From positions 8,817,501-8,881,500 of the forward strand of contig OZ020307.1 in assembly GCA_963971305.1 (NCBI GenBank): a stretch of 64,000 bases of DNA. The letters run 5' to 3'. Numbering within the stretch: the first letter of the stretch is position 1; the number at the start of each line of letters is the position of its first letter. The notes below the pieces were generated by a model that was given only the letters and a program-made list of their open reading frames with translations, was not told the DNA's origin and did no database searches. The DNA comes from Arcuatula senhousia (Eukaryota; Mollusca; Bivalvia; Mytilida; Mytilidae). Below, piece after piece: positions 26,785 through 39,212 of this stretch. The position numbers and the translations under genes are program-made.

Positions 26785-27391
26785 ATGAATTTACCATGTA
26801 AAGTGAATATAGTGAAATATCTCGCATTTACTATGGTACAAAACCTCTGACTGCGACACAAGTTTAATGGAGTAACAGCGACAGAGTACAAATTAAAGTG
26901 ATTAGATTAATTGCTTAATTCCTGGTCCATGTCAGTGATCAGACTTCTTACACATAAAAACCTAGGCTAAATTGAAATAGGATCAAACAGATAGATTTTG
27001 TCTATGTCAACATAAAATTATTAATATTTCAACAGCAACGATAATATGAAAGTTATTAAAAAAGAAAATTAAATCATTCGAAGATTACTTCAAAGGCATG
27101 GGATTTAATTAGTCATAAAAAATCTATTAAATCACTGAAAATAAGATATCATCATTGTGTAACAATTAAAAGAAACCAGATTTAATTTTTGATATTTTTT
27201 TCATCTTTTAAAATTTTGCTTAATGGGGTTTACAAAGAGTATCGTCTTGAAAAATCTCTACTTGGTTTCATTTTCTTTAATTGATAAAAAAGTAAACCTC
27301 TAAAACTTTAATGAAGTTTTCCAAGCGGTAACGCATATATAAGTACAAAAAATGTCTACTTCTTTCTGCGAAAACTACTTTGATCATATAA
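26785..27391. other. No feature seen
   Basis: AT-rich sequence without coding frames, repeats or RNA genes that I can recognise. Confidence 0.35.
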
Positions 27392-27706
27392 AACCATGTA
27401 ATTATCAATTATCTGACCGAGGACAGGCAGAAATTTTTCCGAGGGGTTACTCTTTTACATATTGCACGCCTATTTGCAGATGAGGTTGTTACACCGGAAA
27501 CTTTCTACAGGATATTACCGGATATCATTAACCCTGGAAATCTAAAGACAGTTTATTGCTTTTTAACAAAGAAAAGGACAATGGAAGAAAACAATAGACA
27601 CCAACTTATCATTCTGCTTTTGTCTACCATATTAATAAGCCTTTGGAAAAATACGAAGGAAAAGTACTCATACACAATCATAGACGGATCAAAATATGAA
27701 ATTTGA
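27392..27706 (+). pseudogene. Open frame of 104 codons without a 5' ATG; possible exon remnant
   Basis: Between a TAA (27389-27391) and a TGA (27704-27706) the frame stays open. It encodes a protein-like, mixed-composition stretch: YLTEDRQKFFRGVTLLHIAR, then FADEVVTPETFYRILPD and KKRTMEENNRHQLIILLL. The first ATG comes only two thirds of the way in, and no clear splice acceptor precedes it. I do not recognise the family; the pattern weakly recalls helical domains of expanded mollusc immune-type genes, which is a guess. It may be a relic exon or chance. Confidence 0.25.
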
Positions 27707-28920
27707 TGACTACATTTAGCAATATCATCTACGATGAAATTATAAGCTGTCGGCTGCTAGTAGTATAGTCTAGACGCCATATTTTTTCTCGAAGAGAGTT
27801 CGGAAAATGAGACACTGATTGAATTTGGATATTTAGGAATGATTTCCGGTCAGTTCTTTGAATTTAAGGCAAAAGAAATAAAGTAATTTCCTTACAGGTT
27901 TCAAGTAACGTTTTATTTTATCATGGTTGTCACCCCTGGCAGATCCTTAAAAGATTTCTCTATCGAAATTTCTAGAACTGGTTGCAATGTGTTTACAACC
28001 ATGATGATCTCTGACTGAAATGATTAGAGGTCTACAACTGTGACGATTCATTTTGATTCTCTTGGAATCAAGTTACACGAAAAATACTAACATAAAACAT
28101 ACATCGGTAGACTTTGGTAAAAAAAAATATATATACTTAAATCACACTGAGATAAAATAAGCATCTTCGACTCATAACGGTACTCTAAGTGCATTTAGAA
28201 TTATTTGTTTATACGAAAAGGCGAAATAGTGACTAGTTAGACATTTCTACCTAGTAAAACATGGGGTTCAAAGAAGGTGATCCTTTCATTGATTATTATT
28301 TTTTTCATACAGATTTTCAGCAAAATATTGGCCTAGAATCTCAATTCTGTTCCCTTGATCTCTTGGAAGAGCCAGAATCTGTAGCGGATCCAGAAATTTT
28401 CTGGTACCTCTTCTTTTATACAGTTCATGACAAAATTTCTATGTCAAATTGGAGGGTCGACGCCCGGCGCACTGGTTCTTACTCAGCCTTTGGGGTCCTT
28501 TAAAAAATCATAATGAACCATACCTGCAAATCACATTTATAGAAGAACCATAGTATCATAATTGCTCTGTGTACATACAAGGTTGGAAATACATTATGAA
28601 ACAATGAGTTAACTCCCTTTAAATGCTTTTCTTGTAGTATAGGGAGTATAGTCAACTTACTTTTACTTTGTTTAGTCGGTTCCATGTAGGTCTTAATAAT
28701 AACAACAAAAAGGTGAAAAAAGAACAAGAGATCAACAACACAAAGAGAAGTTGAAAGGTACATAATACTAGAGCAATCGGCTGACTGCAAACGAAAGATG
28801 CTCGGGAAGATGTACGGGAAGATGTATGAAGATTGCACAATTTCATAAATATTGCTAAGTAAACCTTTAACCTTAAAATCTACTGTGGGCGAAAACGATA
28901 GTGTTTGCACCCCGTGGTGG

Positions 28921-28989
28921 CATACATGTGACGGATCCTTCAGGTCGATCGGGAGATTTTGACTCCCGGCGGGAGAATCACATGTATGT
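28921..28989. mobile_element. 69-bp palindromic derivative of the CATACATGTGA element
   Basis: CATACATGTGA (28921-28931) and TCACATGTATG (28979-28989) are exact inverted ends. The interior GGGAGATTTTGACTCCC hairpin and GGCGGGA match the right end of 12925-13360, so this is probably an internal-deletion relative. Confidence 0.6.
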
Positions 28990-29028
28990 GATGGACCTGA
29001 AACTCTTTTGTGAGATGAGGACCATAAT

Positions 29029-29413
29029 CACTCCTAGGAACACGCGAATCGATCTAGGTAATTTTTACTAACACTTGATATAGGCGAATAGAGTCTAAAG
29101 ATTTTTACAAACATGTTAAGGATTTTCATAACCCTAATTTTATGTCGTATGGAAAGCCGTAGTGGATCTCCATATTAACAATTTATTTACAATTGGTGTC
29201 AATGGGGAAATGTTTAAGTTCCATGAGTTCGACAATTCAATAATTTGACTAACGTGCAATTTATATTTCGAACGAGCGCAGCCTTAATGATTTAAAAAAA
29301 AAATCATTCGATTTGATTTGATAAGTATAAAGTTAATGCATTTGATTATAAGAGAAATCTTTTGCGGAGTTTAGTAAAAGTTACCTGGATCGATTCGCGT
29401 GTTCCTAGGAGTG
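29029..29413. mobile_element. 385-bp element with ~43-bp TIRs and 5-bp TSD
   Basis: The ends begin CACTCCTAGGAACACGCGAA on both strands, and the inverted match extends about 43 bp with only a few mismatches. ATAAT flanks it on both sides (29024-29028 and 29414-29418). The interior has no transposase frame. A 5-bp duplication with CAC-starting ends is what Transib-type elements make, but their usual TIR sequence and GC-rich target are not matched, so the superfamily stays open. Confidence 0.82.
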
Positions 29414-29418
29414 ATAAT

Positions 29419-31009
29419 GTTACACAATGAACACGAGGAATCTTTTCATTGTCCTTTTCAATATCTAAAATGTACAGACATGAAAAAAGCAACATTTTGC
29501 CTAAAATAATAATTATTTAGAATAAAACCGATGACAAAATTGCGAAAATTCTCCAAGACCATCGTGCCAAGATACGTGAATTCAACATACCGGAAAAGAG
29601 AGCTATTTGCAAAAATAAAAGTCACAAAGTAATGCGTTTAACTTTCAAATCCGAAATTATCTAGTCGTTTTTTGTTAATTTGAAATCGAAGTCACATCAG
29701 TGAAAAGTGCAGGATTTTTACAGAGTTGGAATTAAATTTCATCACTCTTATTGAATTATTTTACATAAAGGCAATAGAATCTTAAATGTAAACACCTTTG
29801 AAAAGTTTCACTGTAAAAGCCTCCCCAAAGCATAAACGAAAATACCTATAGGTATCATTATCCACTTAATGTTTCTCCTTTTAAAATAAGACCTGAATTA
29901 TTTAAGGGGGAAATTTTCTTTCATTAACGATGATGCCATTGAAAGGCAGATGCAAACACAATGTAGATACAATATACTGTGAAGCCACTGAGACTGTGAG
30001 CATAAGAAGGGTTGTCACTATGTTTATAGCCTCGGATCCTCAAAGAATATAATAATACATTGACATTTGTACTTACAATTTGTTTTTAATGCAACTTTTT
30101 TCTCTATTGTCCCTTTTTTTGCCCATAGAACCTTTTTTATCCAGCATGCAATATGAGACAGTTGCCTTTGTGTCATTTACAACCCTGTTGATGCATGGAA
30201 CACTGATCCACTGATGTCCTCGGTCAGGCTTTCCGTACGCCAAAGTTGGGAATTACCCTCTCCAAAGGATCTCCTTGCTTGAAAGGCACAGGTATTATGC
30301 CAGATCTTGACACCTTACAAATTAGATAACATTGGACCATTCCCCTCGCCACATTTTATAAACTAGTATATATATGTATGTGCTTTTCTAGGAATCAAAG
30401 CTTATGTCTGTACTCGTCTTCTTTATGTTGATGGGAGTCATTCTTTGGCAATTTTAGAATCATATGAATCGTATACATTTTAGTTATAACCAAAGCCCAT
30501 TAAAACATTAAACTGATGGCTGTCAGTTTTCCATTGTTGATATTTGAATTGTAGCTTCTATTCAAAAGAATATGTAATGCTTTGGCCAAAATATTTTTTA
30601 CAAATGTTGCACAGTATTTGAAAATTCATGATTTTATATCTATAATAATGTAAATGAAAAGTAAAAGTATCAAACGGGAGCTTAGTTTGAACGTTATTCG
30701 TACAAATTTGAATTTTGGTTTTGATGTCCGCTTGAAAATTTATTTATCCTATACCTAAAAACATTGTTTGTGCTGTAAGTTCTAAAAAAAAACAACGAAA
30801 AAACAGCGACCACAATACAAAATGTCAATGTTTAGGTTTTTTTGCTGCCAAGTTCGTGAAACTTTTAGAAAATGGAAAATAGTCCCTGGCTATTGTGTAA
30901 ACGAAGCAAAGTAAACGTTGACTAAAAAGAGATAGAAATAAATTCGATATTTGATAACGGAATGAAAATATGTACAAATTTGACAGATGTATCAAAATCT
31001 TCACATTTA
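29419..31009. other. No gene recognised
   Basis: AT-rich, few repeats. A 47-codon open stretch at 29520-29662 (TDDKIAKILQDHRAKIREFN) looks protein-like but has no start codon or family match. Confidence 0.35.
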
Positions 31010-32582
31010 ACAAACGATATCAACTGTGATACGAAGACTCCATAATCAGGAGCGGACGGAATGTTGCTACACAAAAAGGGAAAGTTGACGATTGGAAAGT
31101 TGAAGTCATCACGTTTGTCATAGAGCTTTGTTGAAGGTCTTCTTTGAGAGTCAATTTCGAGATGTAGATCTAAATACGATGCAGACTTCCTAGAATTCGT
31201 TGTGGCCTTTATCTCAAGTTCCTGAGGAAATACGATATGGAGAAAGTCACAAAATCGAGAATTGTTCAATGAAAAGACATTATCAATATAACGGAACGTG
31301 AAGTTAAAAGAGAGGGCTTCTCTAAGATCTTTTTAGTCTAGAAGAGATTGTAAGAAACCTGCTTCATATGAACGAAGAAACAAATCAGCAAGCAAAGGTG
31401 CACAATTAGTGCCCATTGGAATCCCTATTGCTTGCTGAAAAAACACGTCCACCAAACTGAACAAATATGTTGTCGATAATAAAATTGAGCATGTCGACTA
31501 TTTGGTCTTATGTTTATTTGTTTTTTTTTCTTAGACTCATTGATGACAAAGCTAGCCTTACTGTAATCGACTACCAGATATTTGTACCTGCGTTTTCCAT
31601 TTTTTTTTAAGCTGCATTTAATCAGCTTTGCCAATCGTGATTTGGGTTGTTCAAGCGGTATAGGAGTGTAAACAGTGGAAAAATCGAAAGGTTTGATGCT
31701 GTTGCAAGATGAAACTGATTTTGAGCTAAAAATCTCCAATAGTTCTTTCGAATTCTCCAGGATCAAGATTTGATCGACACCATTACTAGAATAACAACAA
31801 TCATAATACCGGTAATTCTGGAGGCCGGAATTTATTGCCGTTAGTATTGAAGTCAACATAACTGAAAGAGGTTTAATGGTACATTTTGATGACCCTGCAA
31901 TGAAGCGCTGTTTGTATGATTTTTTATGTAATTTAGGAATCCAATACAGGGATGGAATTTCATCATTGTCAGCACCAACAGAGAGCCAGAAGAAGGAAAT
32001 TGTCAATAATTTCCTCCTAATCCAGTGTTGTAGCTGTATATGTGGTGCTATTGCTGGTACAACCAACCCCTAATTCAGCTTTCAAGCAGTCAATATAGTG
32101 TTTCTTGCACACAAAAATGATTTTATTTGGTGCTTTGTCTGCAGGTGCAACAACATATTTGTCGTATAATGTGGACAGTGTTTCTGCCACATCAGCGTTG
32201 TTAAAAATGGATGTGATGTTGCTTTCGTACTCATTGAGCCCTTCAAAGAATTGATTCTTTTCAAAATCAATGACCTCACAGCTTTAACTCACTCCGACAA
32301 AATGTCATTTTCTTTCTCTTGTTCTTCCTTGGTCCATTTTCTTGCATAGTCTTCAACTGAATCCATAATTGTTTTAAAATTATGGTTCCAATACTTGTTA
32401 ATACGTCTAGGCTCATGATATTTTGGTCCTTTAGCCAAAACATTACAAAGGAAGTAATTTTCCACGATGTTCAGGTCACCAGTGATAACATGTCCAGAGA
32501 GACCATAATTGAATGGTGACTTTTCACAAGAAGAGTCTGGAGGTTCTGCTTTGAGGTCATTGATTTGGAAATCCAGTAGCAC
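31010..32582 (-). pseudogene. Penelope-like reverse transcriptase, copy c
   Basis: Reads leftward from KSPFNYGLSGHVITGDLNIV (near 32510) through MDSVEDYARKW, LILKRINSLKGSMSTKATS (32270), IPSLYWIPKLHKKSYKQRF (31950), FDFSTVYTPIP (31680) and KYLVVDYSKASFVINE (31570). A QQAIGIP-like block lies near 31430, and SASYLDLHLEID..., NFPIVNFPFLCSNIPSAP near 31050-31200. The copy breaks off there, without the 3' end. It is interrupted by a stop near 32287 and frameshifts near 32080, 31500 and 31300. This is the longest 5' representation of the family in the window. Confidence 0.78.
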
Positions 32583-35500
32583 TTGTTTGTAGTTGAAAAC
32601 AAATGTATACTAGTATTAAGAGTTTTAAATTTTGTAATGTAATATTTTTTCGATTTCAAAAGAATTTTATCATTTTAAGCCGGGGTAATTGCTTTGGCGA
32701 TTGGCCACGGCTATAGGTACTATAGCCTTTCGGTAACTGGCCAATCAAAAGCTACCTGATGGTTGTGTTGCCTCATCACATATCAATTCAAATATCAATG
32801 CACGCTTGCAATATAGTTCCTTTTCCGACATTTGTTACTTTCGTCGCTTTACCTGAAATGTATTATCCAACACTATTACTATACACTTTTATACTAAAAA
32901 TAAACAATGATGATAAAATTATTGATTATCCAGGCTACCATTACCAAAGTTTTGATTAAATATACCATCGACTAAAAATGTAAACCGGCTATGTCACACG
33001 CCAAAACAAACCCCAATCCAATAGAAGAACAACAGAGCAATTTTTCCAAAATTCTTCTTATTCAGGAATAGAAAAAAACACAGAAAAATTTCCCAAATAC
33101 TCTAACCTCACTAACTTGTCGTAAAAGTACAAGTATTTTGTTGTAGAAAAACAAATATTTTCTTTTTTCATTCTTTGGATTGATAGTAGTTCGTCGCTTT
33201 AATTGAAAAGTAATTAATTTACGGCATACATCTTAAAGAAATATATAAAGCAATATATAAGCTTTATATTGTATGCTTATTTTAAAAATAGTTTTTTTTT
33301 TATTATCTCTAAATTCGCAATTTAATTTTTGCATGTATTTCCGCAGTGTTCAGTCCTCAAAGAAAAAGAGTTGATCGTCGTAAATAAAAAGCAGATGAAT
33401 TGAATCAACAATTTTTGAAAGCATACCATAAAGTAAATGAGTCGGCATTTAACTCAAATAACGTGGTGTAGCGCTTATTTTTACCATTATGTTGTGCATC
33501 GTGTGTATACGTCTATACGTTTTTGTCAATAGAGTTAAATAAACAACTCCAAAATGCCTAAAAAATCTTCCAAGTGGTCAACAGTAAAGGTTAGAACAAG
33601 TTCATCTGAGAATTTATCATGGCAAACCACAAATTAAGATGTGTAATAAACAACCATCACACAGCGTTGGAAAACACAGTATTGCTTTTTAAAAAGGTTA
33701 CCAACTGAATATCTTATTAATTATAAATAAAGTAAAGGAACGTCCTCGAAGGAGGATGAACAAGCGGACATTGTCACTTACAGTGTCAACAAGCCGTAGA
33801 CGTGGGCAAAGTTTACCTTCTTGTCTCGAAGTTAAAAACAAAAGTACAAAAGCCAGGAGGTTATAGTTATACCATGAGGTATAGGTTTTTCTGGATATAA
33901 AGAAAAAACGAAGACCAGCAGAAAGCAGGTACATAAAGGGATAAGGTATCTGAAGTAAATTTATTTCATTTTAATACAATAACCATAATAATGTTATATT
34001 TGAAATTATAGAAATAACATTTTCCTCTTAACTATTTACAACTGTTATAAAAATTGTTTACAATTGACTCGATTGACTCTTTTTTAAAGGGGTGAAGATG
34101 TTATTCAATAGTTTTTTTGTTTGTTTTTTTCTTTTCCTCGGTTTTGTTTCTTTTTTGTTTGTTTGCTTTTTGTTGTTGTTGTTTTTTTGCTGCTTGAAAT
34201 ACCAAATTTATAATGTGAACTGTTATCATTTCCTTTTCAGCTGCAAAAAGATTAAAGGTTTTAGATAGGTATACCCGAAAATTTTGTGTGAGTACCTCTC
34301 TTGTTCTATATACATAAGGCGTGTCTACAAGCACAAAATCAGGGGTATATCAATACCCCAGTTTTTTGTCATTGTGAATAAAGCGTTTTGTTCTTAGAAC
34401 CATGGAGCTATTCTCACAGAGAAAAAAATGATGTAAAAAGTTCAATTTTAACAATTGAACTGGGGTGTAATCTCGGAAACATCACAGCAATCAAAAACAA
34501 AACAGCTGATTCAGAAACATTTACCAGTAGCCGACACTGGTATCTGACAATCACTCATAAACCATAACCGAGTTCTGAGTTTTTGTTTTTGATTTGGTTG
34601 GTATATATTTGTCGGATAAAAGGAAAAAAAATCTGATACTTTAAATGACTGTTCAGTTATTCATCAGCACAATATGTGTTGGAATTCAGATCATGATTTA
34701 TACTGATTTTGGAATTACAATGGATACTGTAGAAAACAATTTTGTTCAAAACAGAGATAATATTTGAAAAGTTCCTCTAACTTTTTAACGAAATATAAAA
34801 ACTAAAAATTCAAGACGAAGAACAACCACAGTATAAAGAGTAACATAAAAAATGGTTCAAAGTTTGAAGATATTTGTCCACGACACGAAGTGTTAATAAA
34901 ACCAGTACCCATAAAGAGATAAGGCGTCAAGTCTATGAATGTGGCTCTATATTTAATTGAACGAAACTTTGAAATCACTAAACGTTTTAAGTATTTGTTG
35001 TTTGAAAATACTTAAATTGTCAAAGTCAGGAGCCAATAAACGACTGCTTTCTTTGATTACCACATAAAAGATAAAATTTTAAAAACTGTCCTTACATAAA
35101 AATTATGAAGTTTCCGCACTTGATGTGAAAAACTGAACAAGTTACTTGTTTTCATTGATTTACTATTAATTTTTCATTTAAATCAACATAAAACCTGAAG
35201 GAAGTAGTGTTCCAGACCATTTGTTATTACTGGTAGGTAGTAAAACTTGTAGGAGCACAGACAGCTATTTCACGTCCTTTACCATAAATTCTGTAATCAT
35301 ATTTAATTGATGGCTTCTTATTAAGTCATCAATTTTACATAAATAATCATAAAATTGTAATTGAATTTTATATTTATCACTCCTGTAGCTTATTTCTACC
35401 CAAAAGGCATATCAACAGTCGATTTTTACACCACACACAACCGTTTTAACATTAGCACCATCTTATAAATTAATCCACCCTTTTGAATTTACTATATTTC

Positions 35501-37414
35501 CAATGATAACGAACTGTTTTGCTCAAAGTTGAGTCAGACGCTAAAAAGTTGAACATATTGTTATTTCTTTCTTCAACGAACGTATAGTACTCCGGGTCTT
35601 CTAGTTCTGAAATTGTAAACTCCTGGGTGTCAAAGATAAACAAGTGTCAAATTCACAAGTTTCGGACCAAACTTCTGAATTTATTAAGATAGTTTCATTT
35701 ACTGCCAGACTTTGATATCCTCTTTGATTTTATCGCTATGTTCCTCATAAAGTTAAGATTTGTATTTCTACAACTCTTAGCTTGGTTTGTCCCTTTTTTC
35801 CCTTATTCTAGTATCATGTATGCTTCAAGTTTTTCCTGAATTAAGCCCCAAGATTTGATCAATCTTGGTTTAATCCTAATATAGGAGCATCTATACTTGT
35901 TCTTGGTTGACCTTGCTCTTACAAAATTCTTAGTACATGTATATTCATTTATTCCTGTTTGACAATATTTTGGTATCTGCAATGAAAAGTGATCTTAAGT
36001 AGATGTTAGATCGGCTTCATTCACTCTGAAATATGCTTTTAATATAAAATCATAATTAAGTTATACAAGCGTTTTTCTTGGTTTTGAGGGTTCTGCATCT
36101 GCCTAACTTTGTCAACTTTGGTATCTTTCGTTCCAGAACGAGAACAACTATTCTAGATGTATCTATTTAATAATGTTTTGCAAAAACTTGCATTATTTTA
36201 ATGTCTTTCTACAAATGATAAAACATCCTAAAAGAAAATAATTTCACTTTATTATTTTTCAAATTTAAATGATTTTCATGCATTTTAATTCTGTCTTCCT
36301 GATATGATGTTTGGAGTTAGATTAATATTAAAATAAGTTTTATTGAAAAACAACCCGAGTGAAACGAAGCGTGAATTCAGACGCCATGGAAGGACAACTG
36401 TTGGTTATGCTTTGGGTATTTTGTCTTTAGAATAAAATGAGTTTTATGAGTTTGCGTCAATTGATACAAGCGTAATTTTATCCAATAAAAGTGAAATGAT
36501 AGTTTCCATTAATTTTCATAGGAATTCAGTAATTTGTCAATTTTCCGACCTGATATCTTTATAGCTTCGTCTGATTGTTGGGTTCGTTCTTTGAATCTTA
36601 TTGATCCGAATAAGTAAAATTGGTAATAATGGCGCCCTTATCTTGTGATCAAAATTAAAATATCTCATGAAGCGAAGTAAATAATCATATTAATATAGAA
36701 AAAGATTCAAAATTGTTAAGTTTTAGATTAAAAGTTATATTTCATATCTGATTTATGAAGCGTCATTTAGTTTTTACATTTAAATCAAAATTTTTATAAT
36801 AATATGGTTTAATGAAGAATCTAATATTATATGGAAATAATATTTCTTTGAATGAGCAGTTTGATATAGATATATTTTTTTATTTTCCGAAATTGAAATT
36901 GGTTTATATGTACGAATTAAATTTCGTGTCAAAATTAGAATTGACTATCAATAACAAAAATTATTTCTGTTCAGGTTGAAAACAAGTTTGACCAGTTTTG
37001 TTATAACTAGGTGAAAGTATGCATATGCAGTTGATATTAAATGACCTTTTAAGTCCAATAAACCCCTAAATGTGATATTTTGATAACTTCGACCCGCCAT
37101 CATTATAGGTTTTATCTTACTGCAAAAGTTTTCATTACATTCTGAAAATACATGATTTTTATCAACAAGGAACATTTTTTATCTGCATATTGTTTCCATG
37201 CTATAAAATAAAAACATGAAAAAAAACGTGATTCTTACATGATAAGGATCGTTTCCTTTTTAATTGGTCATGTGAAAACTTCGAGTCGATGAAGACTTTA
37301 GTATAGACCGAGCTGTTGATCCCGAAGAGCCTAACATCCAATATAGAATATTTCTATCAATTGGACTATACTTATAATCTTTTAAGCAACAACGATCAAG
37401 TTAAATCTTTAAGG
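32583..37414. other. Long stretch without a recognisable gene
   Basis: AT-rich sequence. Visible items are a small hairpin in 32704-32735 (GGCTATAG/CTATAGCC), T- and A-rich tracts at 34110-34190, and scattered short ORFs without family resemblance. An ATG at 33554 (MPKKSSKWSTVK) is followed by a weak donor-like GTTAGA and could be a first exon, but nothing downstream supports it. Confidence 0.4.
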
Positions 37415-37888
37415 GTTCCAGGTGGCAAATACGCCCACAGCAGTGCAAAACTTTTTGGTAAAAGTCCACTTAAAAGCGCACAGAAACCTGACATCGGGTC
37501 AGACCGCTTTGCTCACAAACCGACTGGGATATGTGCCACAGTTGGTTGAATGGGGTCAGCTATATCATAATGAATGTCGGGCTCGTCAGGCGTTAATGCA
37601 GAAAACCTGACTGCAAACCATAGTGGTATGGGAAATGTTGCGTTATACGCATGTTAAAGAAACCTGCTGCATGTCTCGATAACAGTAGGACTCGTAGGAT
37701 TCCCATGCATGAGGCTACATTGCCAGTACCTACCCATCACTCCTTTTTCAGTGGCAGTCAAAACTCTCCTTCTCCTCCACTTCATCATCATTTCATGTTC
37801 ATTTTGTCACCCTTTTGTCATGTTGATCTTCCTGATATAGCTGAATTGTGATACCAGAAAGAAAAACCCAACTTACTCACTAACTGAA
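37415..37888 (+). mobile_element. Tailed mollusc retroposon (SINE-like), diverged copy
   Basis: Matches the better copy at 43925-44412 in order: GGTGGC.AATA.GCCC.CAGCA, CATCGGGTCAG, GTTGAATGGGGTCAGC, AACCTGACTGCAAACCATAG, CTCCACTTCATCATCATTTC then ATGTTCATTTTGTCA, and the tail CCAACTTACTCACTAAC. Non-coding; the shared tail points to LINE-mediated retroposition. Confidence 0.65.
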
Positions 37889-37989
37889 TCTTTAAGAGCA
37901 CTCTCTAAATCATTTATTTGAACCATTCCTTTAGGATCATCATGGACGCTGTGGAAGACTAAGTCAGATCTTAGATTGAGCTGGAGGTG

Positions 37990-39084
37990 GATCAAGAGCC
38001 ATAGCCTGAATCGCTGTCGGACTGGGTATGAACTTTCCGATCTCTTGTTCGCAGCCGAATAACAAAGTTCTGCATGTGTTAATCCCAGGCCTCGTTCCGT
38101 ATTTAGAGATCGTGAAGTTCTCGATTGTCTCTCTTCCTTACACGACAAGTATGTTGTCACACCTGAGGACAGACCTTCCAACAATATAGTTTTTGTATGT
38201 AAAGCACATTACTACAAATGTCTGATTAAAGAGCTATGCATTGATGATTTCTAGATATTCCACTAGTACACATACAAACGGACTTCTTTCGTTTGTAATA
38301 TTCATGGGACAAAATGAGATCATAACAAACCATAACTCTTTCATATCCTATTTAAATATTCATTTGAAGAAGAAACATGAAAAGTTACTAATTTGTACTG
38401 GATACCTAAATTTCACAAAAATCCTCACAATGAAAGGTACACTGCTGGATCTCAATCATACAACTACAGAGCTGTCTGTTCAGCTTACTAAGATCTTATC
38501 TGACGACAACAAGCATACTGTAACACTATTTAAAATCGAAGTGCAATTATATGTGGATTTTAAAGAACTTAAAAGATTTACTAGATAATTTTAAATCCCT
38601 GTCATTTTCTGAGGTTAATTCTTTGAAATCTTTCGATTTTTCACCGTTATACACCAAATTCCCACACGAAAAACTTATGTCTAGATCGAAAAAAAAAAAT
38701 GCTTGAAAAGGCTTTTTCTAATTATGGGAACTCTGTTGTTCTAGGATATAATTCAACATTTTTATTCCAAAACATCTTTTAAATATAAAATTTGTTACAC
38801 ATTTGACCAAGTTTGCAGTATGCTTGATTTCCTTATTGACAACATATTTTTCTCATTTGGAGGAGTGATTTTTCAACAACAAGTTGACATTCCAATGGGC
38901 ACTTATTGTGCTCTTCTACTCGCCGACTTGTTTTTATTCTTTCGCGAGACTGAATTTCTTCCAGGCTAGTAAAGAACAAGAAGATGAAAGAGGCAAGGTC
39001 CTTTAATCTCACTTTCAGATATATTGATGATGTCCTTTCTGTCAACAATGCTTCGTTTAGTAAATGTATACTTTCGATATATCC
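37990..39084 (+). pseudogene. Penelope-like reverse transcriptase, second subfamily (copy 2A)
   Basis: Heavily broken. Recognisable pieces in order: LHDKYVVTPEDRPSNNIVFV (38140-38200), LYWIPKFHKNPHNERYTAGS (38395-38450), LNPCHFLRL..., LVFILSRD..., and FNLTFRYIDDVLSVNNASFS with the catalytic YIDD (39000-39060). It differs from copies a-d in many residues, so it is a separate subfamily. A short repeat interrupts it at about 39085. Confidence 0.7.
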
Positions 39085-39212
39085 TCCACAGTTAGGACAA
39101 TTGCGATCTTAAAATTTTTTCCGGTATGTATTCCTTGTTTTGTCTCTTCTCTTAGACATTGAGATTGATTCTGCAAGTTCGGTAATTTGTTATTACTTTT
39201 ATTTACCATCTG
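39085..39212 (+). repeat. ~200-bp short repeat family, partial copy 1
   Basis: Shares GGACAATTGCGATCTT, TTTTCCGGTATGT, TAGACATTGAGATTGAT and GTTCGGTAATTTGTTATTAC with copies at 45775-45990, 48139-48318, 50785-50995 and 53625-53830. It follows directly on the YIDD region of copy 2A. Confidence 0.65.

Noticed and set aside
28261..28503. 80-residue ORF starting at ATG
   Set aside because: It runs into a GGATCC-type MITE terminus and has no family resemblance; likely chance.
33554..33590. Possible first exon (ATG, MPKKSSKWSTVK) with a donor-like GTTAGA
   Set aside because: The donor is poor, no matching downstream exon was found, and the peptide has no recognisable family.
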